Notes under the pieces: generated by a model
Told to the model about the DNA's origin: nothing
What the model saw: only the letters and a program-made list of their open reading frames with translations
Databases searched by the model: none
Assembly: GCA_019359125.1 (NCBI GenBank)
Contig: JAHHHY010000008.1
Span: 248,001-312,000 of the forward strand
Length of the DNA: 64,000 nt
DNA from: Pleurocapsa minor GSE-CHR-MK 17-07R
GTDB lineage: Bacteria; Chloroflexota; Anaerolineae; Aggregatilineales; Phototrophicaceae
Direction: 5' to 3'
Shown: positions 1-9,011 of the stretch, in pieces
Layout of the letters: every line of letters starts with the position of its first letter
Numbering within the stretch: the stretch's first letter is position 1
Program-made: the position numbers and the translations under genes

Positions 1-1097
1 CCACCATCCTCGGCCCGGTGATTGGCGGCGTGCTGGCCAGCAACGGCCTGTGGCGCGGCGTGTTTCTGCTGAATATCCCGCTGGCGGTGATTGCGCTGGT
101 CGCGCTGGCCCGCGTGCCCGAAACCCGCGACGAAAATGCGACTGGCACGCTTGATTATCCGGGCGCTGCGCTGGTCACGCTGGGGCTTGCCGCGCTCACC
201 TTTGGCCTGTCTGGCGGCGGCACGCTGGTGACGATCCTCGGCGTGGTATTCCTGGTGGCGTTTGTTGGCTGGGAGCTGCGCGCCCCGCACCCGATGATGC
301 CGGTCAATCTGTTTCGCTCGCGCACGTTTGCGGGCACCAACCTGCTCACCTTCTTCCTGTACGGGGCATTGTACGGCGTGCTGTTTTTCCTGCCGCTGAA
401 CCTGATTCAGATTCAGGGCTATGATGCGCAGGCTGCCGGGCTGGTCAATCTGCCATTTGGGCTGCTGCTGGCGATCATCTCGCGCTTTTCCGGCGCATGG
501 GTGGACCGCGTGGGCGCAAAGATTCCGCTGGTCGTCGGGCCTGCCATCACCGGGATTGGCTTTGTGCTGCTGGGCTTGCAGGGGTTGACGGGCGGCCCAG
601 CGGCCTACTGGACGACCTTCTTCCCGACCGTGCTGGTGTTAGGCGTCGGCATGGGTATCACCATCGCCCCGCTCACAACGGCGGTGATGGGCAGCGCGCC
701 AGCGACCATGTCGGGCGCGGCCAGCGGCATCAACAACGCGATTTCGCGTTCGGCAGGCGTGATCGCGATTGCGCTGTTCAGCACGCTGGCTGTCAGCGTG
801 TATGCCAGCGGCTTCGCGGCACAGACAGCACCCGCTGGTGTCGCCCCTGAGACGATGACTTATCTGACCGATAATGCCGACCGCCTGGCTGACCTGACGC
901 CGCCGGACGGCATGGCAGAGGCCGAGTCGGCCGCGACGATGCAGGTCATTCGTGAGAACTTCGTGGATACGTTTCAGGTGATCGCGCTGGTATCGGCCGC
1001 GCTGGCGTTCCTCAGCGCAGCGGCGGCATTTGTGCTCGTGGACGGAAAAAAGCCGACAGGCTCACCCCGGCCAGCACCCATAACAGCGGAAGCATAG
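1..1097 (+). CDS. MFS drug transporter, DHA2 family (5' truncated)
   Basis: The reading frame is open from base 3 at the window edge, so the true start lies to the left; the GTG at 18 is not the start. The first visible residues, TILGPVIGG, are the antiporter motif C (GPxxGG) of transmembrane helix 5 in EmrB/QacA-type 14-helix transporters. About ten hydrophobic helices follow, with the loop between the two halves and a late PETMTY region facing outside as in DHA2 proteins. It should be a proton-driven exporter in the inner membrane; the substrate cannot be read from sequence. Its 3' end overlaps the convergent gene on the other strand by 86 bp. Confidence 0.85.
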   Translation, partial: TILGPVIGGVLASNGLWRGVFLLNIPLAVIALVALARVPETRDENATGTLDYPGAALVTLGLAALTFGLSGGGTLVTILGVVFLVAFVGWELRAPHPMMPVNLFRSRTFAGTNLLTFFLYGALYGVLFFLPLNLIQIQGYDAQAAGLVNLPFGLLLAIISRFSGAWVDRVGAKIPLVVGPAITGIGFVLLGLQGLTGGPAAYWTTFFPTVLVLGVGMGITIAPLTTAVMGSAPATMSGAASGINNAISRSAGVIAIALFSTLAVSVYASGFAAQTAPAGVAPETMTYLTDNADRLADLTPPDGMAEAESAATMQVIRENFVDTFQVIALVSAALAFLSAAAAFVLVDGKKPTGSPRPAPITAEA

Positions 1098-2328
1098 GAA
1101 ACACATAGCGCGGCAGCACAAACAGCACGGTGTGCAGCGCCAGGATGTACAGCAGCGCGCTGGCGATCGGCATGGCCAGTCGCCAGCGTGCCCGCAGCAT
1201 GACCAGCCCGACGAAGCCAAAGACCAGCCCGGCATAATGCACCACGTACAGCGCCAGCTTGTCCCAGAAGGCGGGCGCGCGCGTCAGGCGCAGCAGCCCC
1301 TCGACGGAACGGTCATTCGCCAGCCAGCCCGCGGCCAGCGCGCGCAGGCTTTCGCCGCCGTAAGCCTCGGTGCCATGCGGCTGAAGCAGCGCGCCGGACA
1401 GCTCGCGGGCGCGGTAGGCCAAGTAGCCCGGAATATCGCTGGTGATGGCATCTGCGGCGGCCTCAACGATAATCTGCTGGTTGTCGGCCGCGCTGCCGGA
1501 GGTGATGCCCAGCGCGGCATCCACCTCGGTTGGGTCATCCCAGCCTTCCGCGCCCAGATACACAAACGACGCGATGCCAGCCCCGCCGATAATCAGCCGC
1601 TGATACGCGAACAGGTTATAGGCCGTCCAGGTGGATAATGCGAGCGCGAATGCGGCGATGAGCACAGCGGCGCGTTTCAGCCCGCCGCGGGGGCCGAATG
1701 CGAGCACGATGCCCAGCGCCAGAAACAGCCAGAATCCCAGCCCGGCAGACCGCGTGAGCGCGGCCCCGCCCAGCCCGATGCCCGCCAGCGCCCAGCGCCG
1801 CCAGTCGAATGTGCCATGCATGCGGTCATGCGCGACGGCAGCCATCGCAGCCCACAGCCCGGCCATGAGCAGGGCGATATACAGCGTTTCGGTTTTGATC
1901 GCGGCATTTTCGAGCACGAAATTGGGTGCGACGGCCAGCACAAGCGCGCTGATGCGCCCGGCTGTTTCGCCACGTGGTGTGTCATCTCCGGCCAGCAGGC
2001 GCGCCATGCGATAGCCCATGTAGACGGTCAGTATGCCCAGCAGGCCCTGCACCACGCGGATGACCAGGACAGCGGTTTCCGGCGCAAACAACGCCATCGG
2101 CACGCCCACCAGCACGAAATACAATGGCGGCTGCTCCAGCGTGGAGACATCGGTGACGATGCCGGTGGGCGGCTGCAGGCCGGTCACCAGCGAGTAGCCG
2201 TTCGACAGATACCAGCGCCCGTCATCACTGGTGCGGTTCAGGGCGGCAGTGCTGTCCAGCGACAGGGCCAGCATGAGGCGCACGACCAGCGCCAGCAGCA
2301 GAATCCAGCGGATGCCCCCGCGCTTCAT
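1012..2328 (-). CDS. GT39-like (GT-C) membrane glycosyltransferase
   Basis: This 438 aa protein has a hydrophobic N-terminus followed by an extracytoplasmic loop with acidic residues (SDDGRWYLSNGY) at the place where GT-C enzymes keep catalytic acids, then about ten membrane helices. That plan fits the PMT/ArnT (GT39) class that moves a sugar from a polyprenyl-phosphate donor on the outer membrane face. The acceptor is unknown. Its ATG overlaps the stop of the upstream paralogue by 4 bp (ATGA), so the two are translationally coupled. The C-terminal 28 codons are antisense to the MFS gene. Confidence 0.75.
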   Translation of the reverse strand: MKRGGIRWILLLALVVRLMLALSLDSTAALNRTSDDGRWYLSNGYSLVTGLQPPTGIVTDVSTLEQPPLYFVLVGVPMALFAPETAVLVIRVVQGLLGILTVYMGYRMARLLAGDDTPRGETAGRISALVLAVAPNFVLENAAIKTETLYIALLMAGLWAAMAAVAHDRMHGTFDWRRWALAGIGLGGAALTRSAGLGFWLFLALGIVLAFGPRGGLKRAAVLIAAFALALSTWTAYNLFAYQRLIIGGAGIASFVYLGAEGWDDPTEVDAALGITSGSAADNQQIIVEAAADAITSDIPGYLAYRARELSGALLQPHGTEAYGGESLRALAAGWLANDRSVEGLLRLTRAPAFWDKLALYVVHYAGLVFGFVGLVMLRARWRLAMPIASALLYILALHTVLFVLPRYVFPMLPLLWVLAGVSLSAFFRPRAQMPPLR

Positions 2329-3896
2329 GGCGACTGCTCCACGCGGTAAAAGCGGTACGGCGTGCCCGCGACCTGGGCGACCAACGTAAAGCGCGGGTCG
2401 GGGGATGCCTCATCCAGCAGGCCATCCAGGGCAGGGCGGGCCGACGGCATCAGCAAATAGTCCACGCCATAGCGCAGCGCAATCTCGTGCACCAGCGCCC
2501 GGTCTTCAAACGGATACATCAGCGACGGGATGCCGACGTAGCTGAGGATATACGGGTCCTGCGTCATCAGTATCAGTTCCCCATCCCCGCTGACATCGGG
2601 CAGGTCGCGCCCGGCGTCGCGCATCGTCTGAATGCTGGCCAGATAGCTGTTGGCCGTCGCGGTATCCAGGCGCACCAGGTCAAACGCGGCAAACGTGAGC
2701 AGCGATGCAGACAGGCCCATGACGAGCAATCGCCCCCGCTGTGAAACAATCAGCCGTTCCAGCGCCAGCGCCGCGATCGGCACCAGCAGCGGCACGGTCA
2801 TCAGGAAGGCTTTTTTCAGGCTGCCCGCCTGCGCCTTATACGGGATGAAAATGGCATACGCGACGATGCCACCCAGCAACAGCACCACGACCGGCAGCGC
2901 GGTCATAAAGGCGCGCCGGTCTGTGCGCCGGGCAGTCACGATCAGCACGGCGCCTGCCGCAAACGCAATCGCCAGGAATTCGCCCAGGCCGGTGATGATC
3001 TGCTTCAGGCCAGCGGCCAGCTCGAAGATGCGCTTGCCCGCGATTTCTGTGAACGACTGCGCCGCCAGCAGCCCTTGCAGGGTGAAGTCGCGGCCATAGG
3101 CATAATGATCGAGGTTGTCGGTGAAGAAGAACATGTCGCTGCCTTCGGGCGACCCCAGCGCGCCGAAGGTGACGTAATTGCGAATGAGCCACGGAGACAT
3201 CACCAGCAGCATCGTGCCCAGCAAAATCAGCACGCCGCGGACGGGTATACGGATTGGTTCGCCGGCCTGGCGTGCCGTCCATGCATGGGCGGCCAGCACG
3301 ACCAGCAGCATCGGCAGCAGCAGCAGGCCGTCATTGCGCGTGAGATAGGCCAGCCCGCCGCAGACGCCCGCCAGCGCCCAGCGCCAAATGCCGCCGCGCC
3401 TTAAGGCCTCCACCAGCAGCAGGATGCCTCCGCAGAGGAAGAGCGCGGTGGGCACGGTGGTATCCGTGCGCAGCGAATTGAGCACCATTTCCGGGATGCA
3501 GGCCGTGGCCAGCGCGGCATACAGGCTCGTCCGGTCGCTTAGCCCAAGCTGGCGCGCACCCGCGAAACTGAGCACGGGTAGCAGGCTGCCGATGGCGACG
3601 AAGAAGATCAGCGAAGCGGCGGTGGTCTGTCCGAAGACGGTCATCGGGGCGGCGGCCAGCACCGCGGCCAGCGGCATCCAGTGGTCTTCCGGGTGCACCA
3701 CCGCGTCAGGCGGGCGGTTGTACTGCCAGATGTAGTCGATGGTGAAGCCCTGGCCCTGCGCCAGGCGCGTGCCCATGTTGTAATAGTGGTTGGGGTCGGC
3801 GATGCCGGGAAAGCGCACAAAAGCGACGCCCAGCGCGATGCGCAGCAGCAGCGCGAACAGGACGATGAGCAGCAGCATGCGGGCAGTGCGCGACAC
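2325..3896 (-). CDS. GT39-like (GT-C) membrane glycosyltransferase
   Basis: A 523 aa polytopic membrane protein that opens with a helix (about residues 7-27) and then a loop with DPNHYYNMG, resembling the acidic active-site loop of GT-C enzymes, followed by a HPEDHWMPL segment typical of Chloroflexi GT39 proteins. About ten helices occupy the middle, and the last 130 residues form a soluble domain (LDTATANSYL to the end). It is the first gene of a two-gene unit with the next GT39 protein. Sugar donor and acceptor cannot be inferred. It is divergent from the FKBP gene, with 211 bp between the starts. Confidence 0.75.
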   Translation of the reverse strand: MSRTARMLLLIVLFALLLRIALGVAFVRFPGIADPNHYYNMGTRLAQGQGFTIDYIWQYNRPPDAVVHPEDHWMPLAAVLAAAPMTVFGQTTAASLIFFVAIGSLLPVLSFAGARQLGLSDRTSLYAALATACIPEMVLNSLRTDTTVPTALFLCGGILLLVEALRRGGIWRWALAGVCGGLAYLTRNDGLLLLPMLLVVLAAHAWTARQAGEPIRIPVRGVLILLGTMLLVMSPWLIRNYVTFGALGSPEGSDMFFFTDNLDHYAYGRDFTLQGLLAAQSFTEIAGKRIFELAAGLKQIITGLGEFLAIAFAAGAVLIVTARRTDRRAFMTALPVVVLLLGGIVAYAIFIPYKAQAGSLKKAFLMTVPLLVPIAALALERLIVSQRGRLLVMGLSASLLTFAAFDLVRLDTATANSYLASIQTMRDAGRDLPDVSGDGELILMTQDPYILSYVGIPSLMYPFEDRALVHEIALRYGVDYLLMPSARPALDGLLDEASPDPRFTLVAQVAGTPYRFYRVEQSP

Positions 3897-4019
3897 CCGG
3901 TGAGTTCCCTTCTGTAGAGCAGTGGCGACGGATTATATCATACGCCTCACACGGCCTGCGCATCCATGATCCTTAACCTCCGTGCAGCCATCTGTTAACC
4001 GTGTGTGCGCATATCACCA

Positions 4020-4048
4020 TTAACAAAGCGGGTACATTGTTTTACAAT
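4020..4048 (+). promoter_or_regulatory. Sigma-70-type promoter of the FKBP gene
   Basis: TTAACA at 4020-4025 and TACAAT at 4043-4048 are separated by exactly 17 bp. The predicted transcript start is near 4055, giving a leader of about 53 nt before the ATG at 4108. Confidence 0.6.
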
Positions 4049-4060
4049 CCGCCTCATATT

Positions 4061-4083
4061 GACCCTGATTCTCAGGGTCTTTT
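4061..4083 (+). promoter_or_regulatory. Leader hairpin with T tract (attenuator-like)
   Basis: GACCCTGA (4061-4068) and TCAGGGTC (4072-4079) form a perfect 8 bp stem with a 3 nt loop, followed by TTTT. It sits between the predicted transcript start and the ribosome binding site of the FKBP gene. No gene upstream on this strand needs terminating here, so it is either an attenuator or a 5' stabilising stem. Confidence 0.45.
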
Positions 4084-4107
4084 CCATCAGTGAAAGGAAA
4101 CATTCAC

Positions 4108-4683
4108 ATGCAGACAGAACCCCAGAACATCTCAGACGGGATGGTCGTGAGCATCGCCTATGTGCTGCGCGTGGACGGCGAGGAAGTCAGCCGCATGACC
4201 GCGGGTGAGCCACTGGAATACCTGCATGGGTATCAGGAAATCGTGCCCGGCCTGGAAGCCGCGCTGACCGGTAAGAAGGTCGGCGACAAGTTCAGCATCA
4301 CGCTGGCCCCGGCGGACGGCTATGGCGACTATGACAGTGAAAACTTTGACGAGATTCCGCGTGATGCCGTGCCCTTTGGCGACGACGTGGAAATCGGCAC
4401 CGACCTGGAAGTCGAAGATGAAGAAGGCAACGTGTATCTGGCCACCGTGTCGGAAATCCGCGAAGCCACGCTGCTGCTCGACTTCAACCATCCGCTGGCC
4501 GGCAAATCGCTGGACTATGACGTGGAAGTGACCGACATCCGCTATGCCGACGAGGAAGAGCTGGAGCACGGTCACGCGCACGGCTATTTCCTGGATGACG
4601 AGCTGGACTTCGACGACGACGATTTCGACGACGACGACGAAGATGAAGATTTCGACGACGAAGACGAGAAACCCAGCCGCTAG
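4108..4683 (+). CDS. SlyD-like FKBP peptidyl-prolyl isomerase with acidic tail
   Basis: The protein begins as an FKBP-type cis-trans prolyl isomerase of the SlyD class: GEPLEYLHGYQEIVPGLE is the FKBP active-site strand and AGKSLDYDVEV the closing strand, with the insert-in-flap (IF) chaperone domain between. I chose the ATG at 4108 because AAAGGA lies 9 nt upstream; the upstream GTG at 4090 would overlap that site. The last 35 residues are almost only Asp/Glu with a few Phe (DDELDFDDDDFDDDD), preceded by a short EHGHAHG stretch. E. coli SlyD instead ends in a His/Cys-rich nickel tail, so metal handling here is uncertain. Likely a cytosolic folding helper. Confidence 0.88.
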   Translation: MQTEPQNISDGMVVSIAYVLRVDGEEVSRMTAGEPLEYLHGYQEIVPGLEAALTGKKVGDKFSITLAPADGYGDYDSENFDEIPRDAVPFGDDVEIGTDLEVEDEEGNVYLATVSEIREATLLLDFNHPLAGKSLDYDVEVTDIRYADEEELEHGHAHGYFLDDELDFDDDDFDDDDEDEDFDDEDEKPSR

Positions 4684-4717
4684 GCTGTGACGTTCAGGCC
4701 ACTCATCAGCGCCATTT

Positions 4718-4749
4718 TGCAGGGTGCAGGCATTGTCCTGCGCCCTGCA
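4718..4749 (+). terminator. Strong hairpin after the FKBP gene
   Basis: A 13 bp stem (4718-4730 with 4737-4749, one G-U pair) and a 6 nt loop begin 35 bp after the FKBP stop. The tail (TTGTTA) is only weakly T-rich, so it may stop transcription or protect the 3' end. Confidence 0.55.
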
Positions 4750-4818
4750 TTGTTATACAGGGTGCATACGGGGCCTGTCTTGTTCTGCCAGCCCATTCTC
4801 AGGAGATGAGAGTTCACC

Positions 4819-5427
4819 ATGACGGATCCGATACGCTTCATCCTGGCCAGCGGCTCGCCACGGCGCAAAGAGATCATCGCCTCGCTGGGGATTCCGGTCG
4901 TCATCATCAAGCCGGATATCGACGAATCGGTGCTGCCCAATGAGCTGCCTGAAGTCTACGTCTCGCGCCTGAGCCAGCAGAAGGCCGACGCGGTCGCGCA
5001 CCTGACCGAGCCGCCGATGGTGGTGCTGGCCGCAGACACGACCGTGGTGCTGGATGGGGAAATTCTGGGCAAGCCCGCCGATGCCGAAGAAGCCCGCGTG
5101 ATGCTGGGCCGTCTGCGTGACCGCGACCATGAGGTGTGGACGGCCATCACGCTGCTGCGCGCCTTCACGAATGGCGGGCAGCCCACGCGCCTGACGCGCG
5201 CCACCCGCAGTATTATCACCATGCGGCCGTACACGGATGAAGAAGTCGAAGCGTATATTGCGTCGGGAGACCCGTTTGACAAAGCGGGCGGTTATGCCAT
5301 TCAGCACGAGGGATTCAGGCCAGCGGCCCGTTATACCGGCAGCCTGACGAATATCATCGGGCTGCCGGTGGAGACGCTGCACGAAATGCTGGGCAGCCTG
5401 TCGCTGGCACCGCGCGATTTCACCTGA
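4819..5427 (+). CDS. maf: Maf-like nucleoside-triphosphate pyrophosphatase
   Basis: 202 aa, the normal Maf/YhdE length. The N-terminal FILASGSPRRKEI is the diagnostic Maf motif, followed by KPDIDES, the conserved LAADTTVVLDGEILGKP metal-binding segment, and DPFDKAGGYAIQ near the end. Family members hydrolyse dTTP/UTP or modified nucleotides to monophosphates, a housekeeping role, and may slow septum formation when overexpressed. ATG at 4819 has AGGAGATGAGAG directly upstream. It stands alone between the FKBP hairpin and the convergent ferredoxin gene. Confidence 0.93.
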   Translation: MTDPIRFILASGSPRRKEIIASLGIPVVIIKPDIDESVLPNELPEVYVSRLSQQKADAVAHLTEPPMVVLAADTTVVLDGEILGKPADAEEARVMLGRLRDRDHEVWTAITLLRAFTNGGQPTRLTRATRSIITMRPYTDEEVEAYIASGDPFDKAGGYAIQHEGFRPAARYTGSLTNIIGLPVETLHEMLGSLSLAPRDFT

Positions 5428-5439
5428 GACTGCGCCGAA

Positions 5440-5844
5440 TCAGCCGGTCTGTTCAGACTGGTAGCGGGCGGCCTCGTCGCGCTGGCCCCACATAATTTTG
5501 TCGGTGATGATGCGGATGGTGATATCCTGCGTCACGGTGATCTGGCACGACAGCCGCGGATACCCATAACGGGCAGCCAGCTTGTCATGCCAGTTGACGG
5601 GCGCAGGCTCGCCTTTCATAAAGCGCACGCCGCAGGTGGCGCATACGCCGCGTCCTCCACAATTGACCTGTTTGCTGACCGATCCATAAGGCGTGATGTT
5701 GGCCTGTAACAGCGCCCGCCGCAGAATTTCCCCGTGGGGAACGGTGATGACCGTCTCCTGGTCGTCATGCCACACGTGTACGGTGTGCTGGGAAGCGGCG
5801 GATACCTGGTCAGGGGGAGTGGCGGAGGCCATAATGTGACCCAT
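5440..5844 (-). CDS. [2Fe-2S] ferredoxin
   Basis: A 134 aa protein with the plant-type [2Fe-2S] cluster spacing: NCGGRGVCATC supplies three cysteines (C-x5-C-x2-C) and LSC about 30 residues later supplies the fourth. This is an electron carrier in the cytoplasm. The first 20 residues before HTVHVWHD look unstructured, and the start may be an internal ATG (MASATPP). It sits downstream of the large secreted protein on the other side of a 37 bp gap, but no partner oxidoreductase is next to it, so its pathway is unknown. Confidence 0.85.
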   Translation of the reverse strand: MGHIMASATPPDQVSAASQHTVHVWHDDQETVITVPHGEILRRALLQANITPYGSVSKQVNCGGRGVCATCGVRFMKGEPAPVNWHDKLAARYGYPRLSCQITVTQDITIRIITDKIMWGQRDEAARYQSEQTG

Positions 5845-5881
5845 TCTGCTCGTAAGCGTTCATCTAATATCGTCACAAGTA

Positions 5882-8800
5882 TTACGGCAGACTGATGAGC
5901 CTGTCATGAAGAAATGAAAAGACGCGGGCCTGAATCTGTGCTGCCCCGTCTGCATCCACCCCCTGAATAAACAACGTAATTGTCACGCGGTCGCTGGCTG
6001 CCGGCCCGCTGACGCGGCTCTCCGATTCGATATTGGTATACGCCCGGTTGATGTCGGTCGGGTTGTACTGCTGGTTCAGGCTGCGGCCTGTCAAACGGAT
6101 GTCGCCCTGCGCGATGATCAGGCCGGGCGCGCCCAGCGTGCGGTGCGCGCTGAAGTCAGACCAGTCGCCGGGGATGACGATGTTCAGGTTATACGGGATG
6201 CCGGCTGGAATCGCCAGATCCGCCAGCGCGGGCGACCACGGGATGAGCGCGTCCTCGTCAGGCACGACATACACGCTGAAGGTTTCGTCCAGCGCGCCCA
6301 CGACCGTGCCCTGAATGGCGCTATCGAGCGCGCCGGCCGCGCTGTTGTCTGACAGCGTGGCGCGGGTGTGCACCTGCCACACGCCGGGCTGGTCCGCGAT
6401 GATCTCGTGGTCGGGCAGGGCGTACGCGCCATAGGCATTCGCCCGCGTCCCGATGACCTGCGTGCTTCCGTCCGGCGCAGTCACGGTGATGCTGACCTGC
6501 ATCGGCAGCGCCGGGGCAATCTGCCCGGCAAAGCTGAACCGGTCACCGGCGACCAGCACATCGCCAGGGCGCGCCCCCAGCGGCACGATCGCCGCCGCAT
6601 ACTCGACACCGCCCACGCGCATGAACGCGCTTTCTCCCCCGGGGGGCAGCACGCGAATCCCCTGCTCGTCGCGGGGTGGGTCATCCGGCGGCGTGACGAT
6701 CGTCATGGCGCTGGCGGCATAGCCGGCGGTCTGTGCGTCGCCTGTACTGGCATCGCGCTGCACGGCTCCCCCGAAGAAGAAGACCAGGTCGCCCGTGCGC
6801 AGGCCATCGAAGCCCGCGCCAATCTGCGCGTTCAGCGGGTCATCGCTGTCAGCAAACAGGGGCAGGTCGTCGGCAAATGTCCCGAAGCCAGCACGGGCGA
6901 ACTGGCGCACGGTCACGCCAGCCGTCACGGCGGACACGATGCTGTAGCTGTCAGCGCCCACCGGGGGGAACTGCCCACGCCACACGTCTTCCTGCGGCAC
7001 GCCCGCTTCCAGGGCCGCCGTGCTGAAGCTCCCGGCCAGCCCGTCCCCATCCTGCAAAGACAGCGCAGGCATGAAGCCATCGCGGCTGTCTGCCCCGATG
7101 AAGGCCAGTCCGCCGCTGAAATAGGGCATATTCACGATCAGGTTATCGGCATTCGCGCCGATCAGCGGCGCCAGTCGGGAGCCCACATACCAGGCCGGCG
7201 CGGGCTGCGTCTGCCGGGTATCCAGCAGGCCGCGGCCGCCATGCGCGATCAGCGGTCCCTCCGGCGCGACGATCACGCCCGCGCTGGCCCACTCGCCATG
7301 CCACAACCTGCCCTGCGTATCGGTATAGCCCGCGCTGACACTCAGACGATATTCGCCCGCGCTGGCCAGCGCACTGGCAAACGGATCCGGCGGCGCGCTA
7401 TACACGCCAAAGGTATTGGCCCGTCCGCTCAGCTCGACAATGCGTTCGCGTCCGTTCAGGCCGGTCCGCACCAGCGCGATATCCACCTGCGCGGGCACCG
7501 CCGGGGTGATGTGGACACCCCCGTTGACTGGATAACCAGCCTCCAGCGGCGCGCCGCTGAGCACAGCAGGCGACAGCACCAGCGTTTCGGCAATCAGCAG
7601 GCTGACCGTTCCGCCGCCGGTATAACGATTGCCGAAGATATCGGCAAATTCAGTCTCATATTGAATGTTGTACGGGCCATACTGGTCAAAGGCGAAGGCC
7701 TCCAGACGCAGGTCATCCGACGCAAGCTGGAAGATATCCACCGGCGACTGGCGCCCATAGCGCACTGCGGCATCGGCCAGCGCGGTGCCCACCTGATTCT
7801 GCGCCAGCGGGCCGCCCAGCGTGGTCTGCACGCCGTCCGGCGCAGTCACGCGCACGCGGATGCTCCCCTGTGTGTAATCCAGCGGCAGCAGCGGCGGGGC
7901 GAAGCGGTCGTAGCTGTTGGGCAGCATATTCATGACATATGGCGCCAGTGGATATTCCCCCGGCGGCAGCGCATAACTGGCCGGATTCCAGCGCACGCGG
8001 TTGGCCAGTGTGAACGGGCTGTCTTCCGGCATGACGCCGCGCGCGCCGTTCGAGGGCGCATCCAGCAGCAGCGCGACCGGCATGTGCGCGGGTTGGTCCT
8101 CCGTTAGGCCGAATCTGAGCACGACGGGCATGCGCTGTATGGGCGTCGATATGGCCGCGCCATCTGTCGTCAGCGTGAGCGCCAGCAGCGGGACATGCAG
8201 CCCGGCGGGCAGGTCAATCGGTAGCGGGGCCGTCAGGCGCAGATTGCCTTCCGGGTCGGCAGCCTGCACGGTGACGCAGCGTTCCGCCCACGCCAGCGGG
8301 GCAGGCGCGCCGACGATGCCCGCGCCAGACACGGTGCGCATGGCCGACCAGCCGTTCTGCGCATCCAGCGCATTGACGGCCAGCAGGCGCGGCGCGCTGT
8401 CGGCCTGTTCGGGCTGGGCGATGGTCATCAGGCTGACCTGCGCGCACACCAGCGCCGAGTCTGCCCCGGCCAGCGCGTCGCGGTCCAGCGTGATGCGACC
8501 ATTCAGCGAAAGCGTGTTATCAGCCGATGGCGTCAGGGTGTTCACCTGCGCGTCCAGCGTCCATACTGCATTGTTCAGCGTGCCCTGCTGGCTGAAGCTG
8601 CGCGGGTCGCTGGTCTGGCGCGGGGCTGTCACGATGACGCCGGGGCCGCCGGGCAGCGCGCCGGGGAAATTCGCCGCTGTGAACGATGCCTCAGCGGGAG
8701 AAATCAGGAAAGGCGTGCCCCACGTACCGCCCAACTGGGCGAAAAACTGTCCGGTGATGCCCGCCTGTGTGACGATGGTTTCGCCAGTGTGCAGGTTGCG

Positions 8801-9010
8801 GATGCCCAGATACGCCCGCGACGGGGCTGCGTCGGTATCGCCGGTCAGCGTAATCTGGCCTTCGCTGTCTGGCTCGCTCAGGCGGATGGCCGCGGCCCTG
8901 GGCGACTGGCCAAACTCCAGCCGATCCTGCGCCGTGGCGGGAATCAGCGCGGCGGTCGCGCCCAGCAGCAGGCAGGCCGTCAGGGCCAGGGCAATCAGGC
9001 GTCGGTTCAT
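5882..9010 (-). CDS. Large secreted protein of unknown function
   Basis: 1042 aa with a clear Sec signal peptide (MNRRLIALALTACLLLG, cleavage near ATAQ). The rest is rich in small and polar residues and contains repeated beta-sandwich-like stretches: two segments resemble each other (RANTFGVYSAPPDP and RANAYGAYALPDHE, each in a VTVTAPDG/VRTG context), typical of Ig-like modules. No catalytic motif is visible. A hydrophobic or charged C-terminal anchor is absent, so it may be released or loosely surface-bound. The start codon lies 1 bp after the stop of the translin gene (TGA-G-ATG), which implies co-transcription. Confidence 0.7.
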   Translation of the reverse strand: MNRRLIALALTACLLLGATAALIPATAQDRLEFGQSPRAAAIRLSEPDSEGQITLTGDTDAAPSRAYLGIRNLHTGETIVTQAGITGQFFAQLGGTWGTPFLISPAEASFTAANFPGALPGGPGVIVTAPRQTSDPRSFSQQGTLNNAVWTLDAQVNTLTPSADNTLSLNGRITLDRDALAGADSALVCAQVSLMTIAQPEQADSAPRLLAVNALDAQNGWSAMRTVSGAGIVGAPAPLAWAERCVTVQAADPEGNLRLTAPLPIDLPAGLHVPLLALTLTTDGAAISTPIQRMPVVLRFGLTEDQPAHMPVALLLDAPSNGARGVMPEDSPFTLANRVRWNPASYALPPGEYPLAPYVMNMLPNSYDRFAPPLLPLDYTQGSIRVRVTAPDGVQTTLGGPLAQNQVGTALADAAVRYGRQSPVDIFQLASDDLRLEAFAFDQYGPYNIQYETEFADIFGNRYTGGGTVSLLIAETLVLSPAVLSGAPLEAGYPVNGGVHITPAVPAQVDIALVRTGLNGRERIVELSGRANTFGVYSAPPDPFASALASAGEYRLSVSAGYTDTQGRLWHGEWASAGVIVAPEGPLIAHGGRGLLDTRQTQPAPAWYVGSRLAPLIGANADNLIVNMPYFSGGLAFIGADSRDGFMPALSLQDGDGLAGSFSTAALEAGVPQEDVWRGQFPPVGADSYSIVSAVTAGVTVRQFARAGFGTFADDLPLFADSDDPLNAQIGAGFDGLRTGDLVFFFGGAVQRDASTGDAQTAGYAASAMTIVTPPDDPPRDEQGIRVLPPGGESAFMRVGGVEYAAAIVPLGARPGDVLVAGDRFSFAGQIAPALPMQVSITVTAPDGSTQVIGTRANAYGAYALPDHEIIADQPGVWQVHTRATLSDNSAAGALDSAIQGTVVGALDETFSVYVVPDEDALIPWSPALADLAIPAGIPYNLNIVIPGDWSDFSAHRTLGAPGLIIAQGDIRLTGRSLNQQYNPTDINRAYTNIESESRVSGPAASDRVTITLFIQGVDADGAAQIQARVFSFLHDRLISLP

Positions 9011-9011
9011 C

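Noticed and set aside
6368-8107. 579 aa plus-strand ORF
   Set aside because: Antisense to the signal-peptide-bearing 1042 aa protein; arginine/histidine-rich with no domain.
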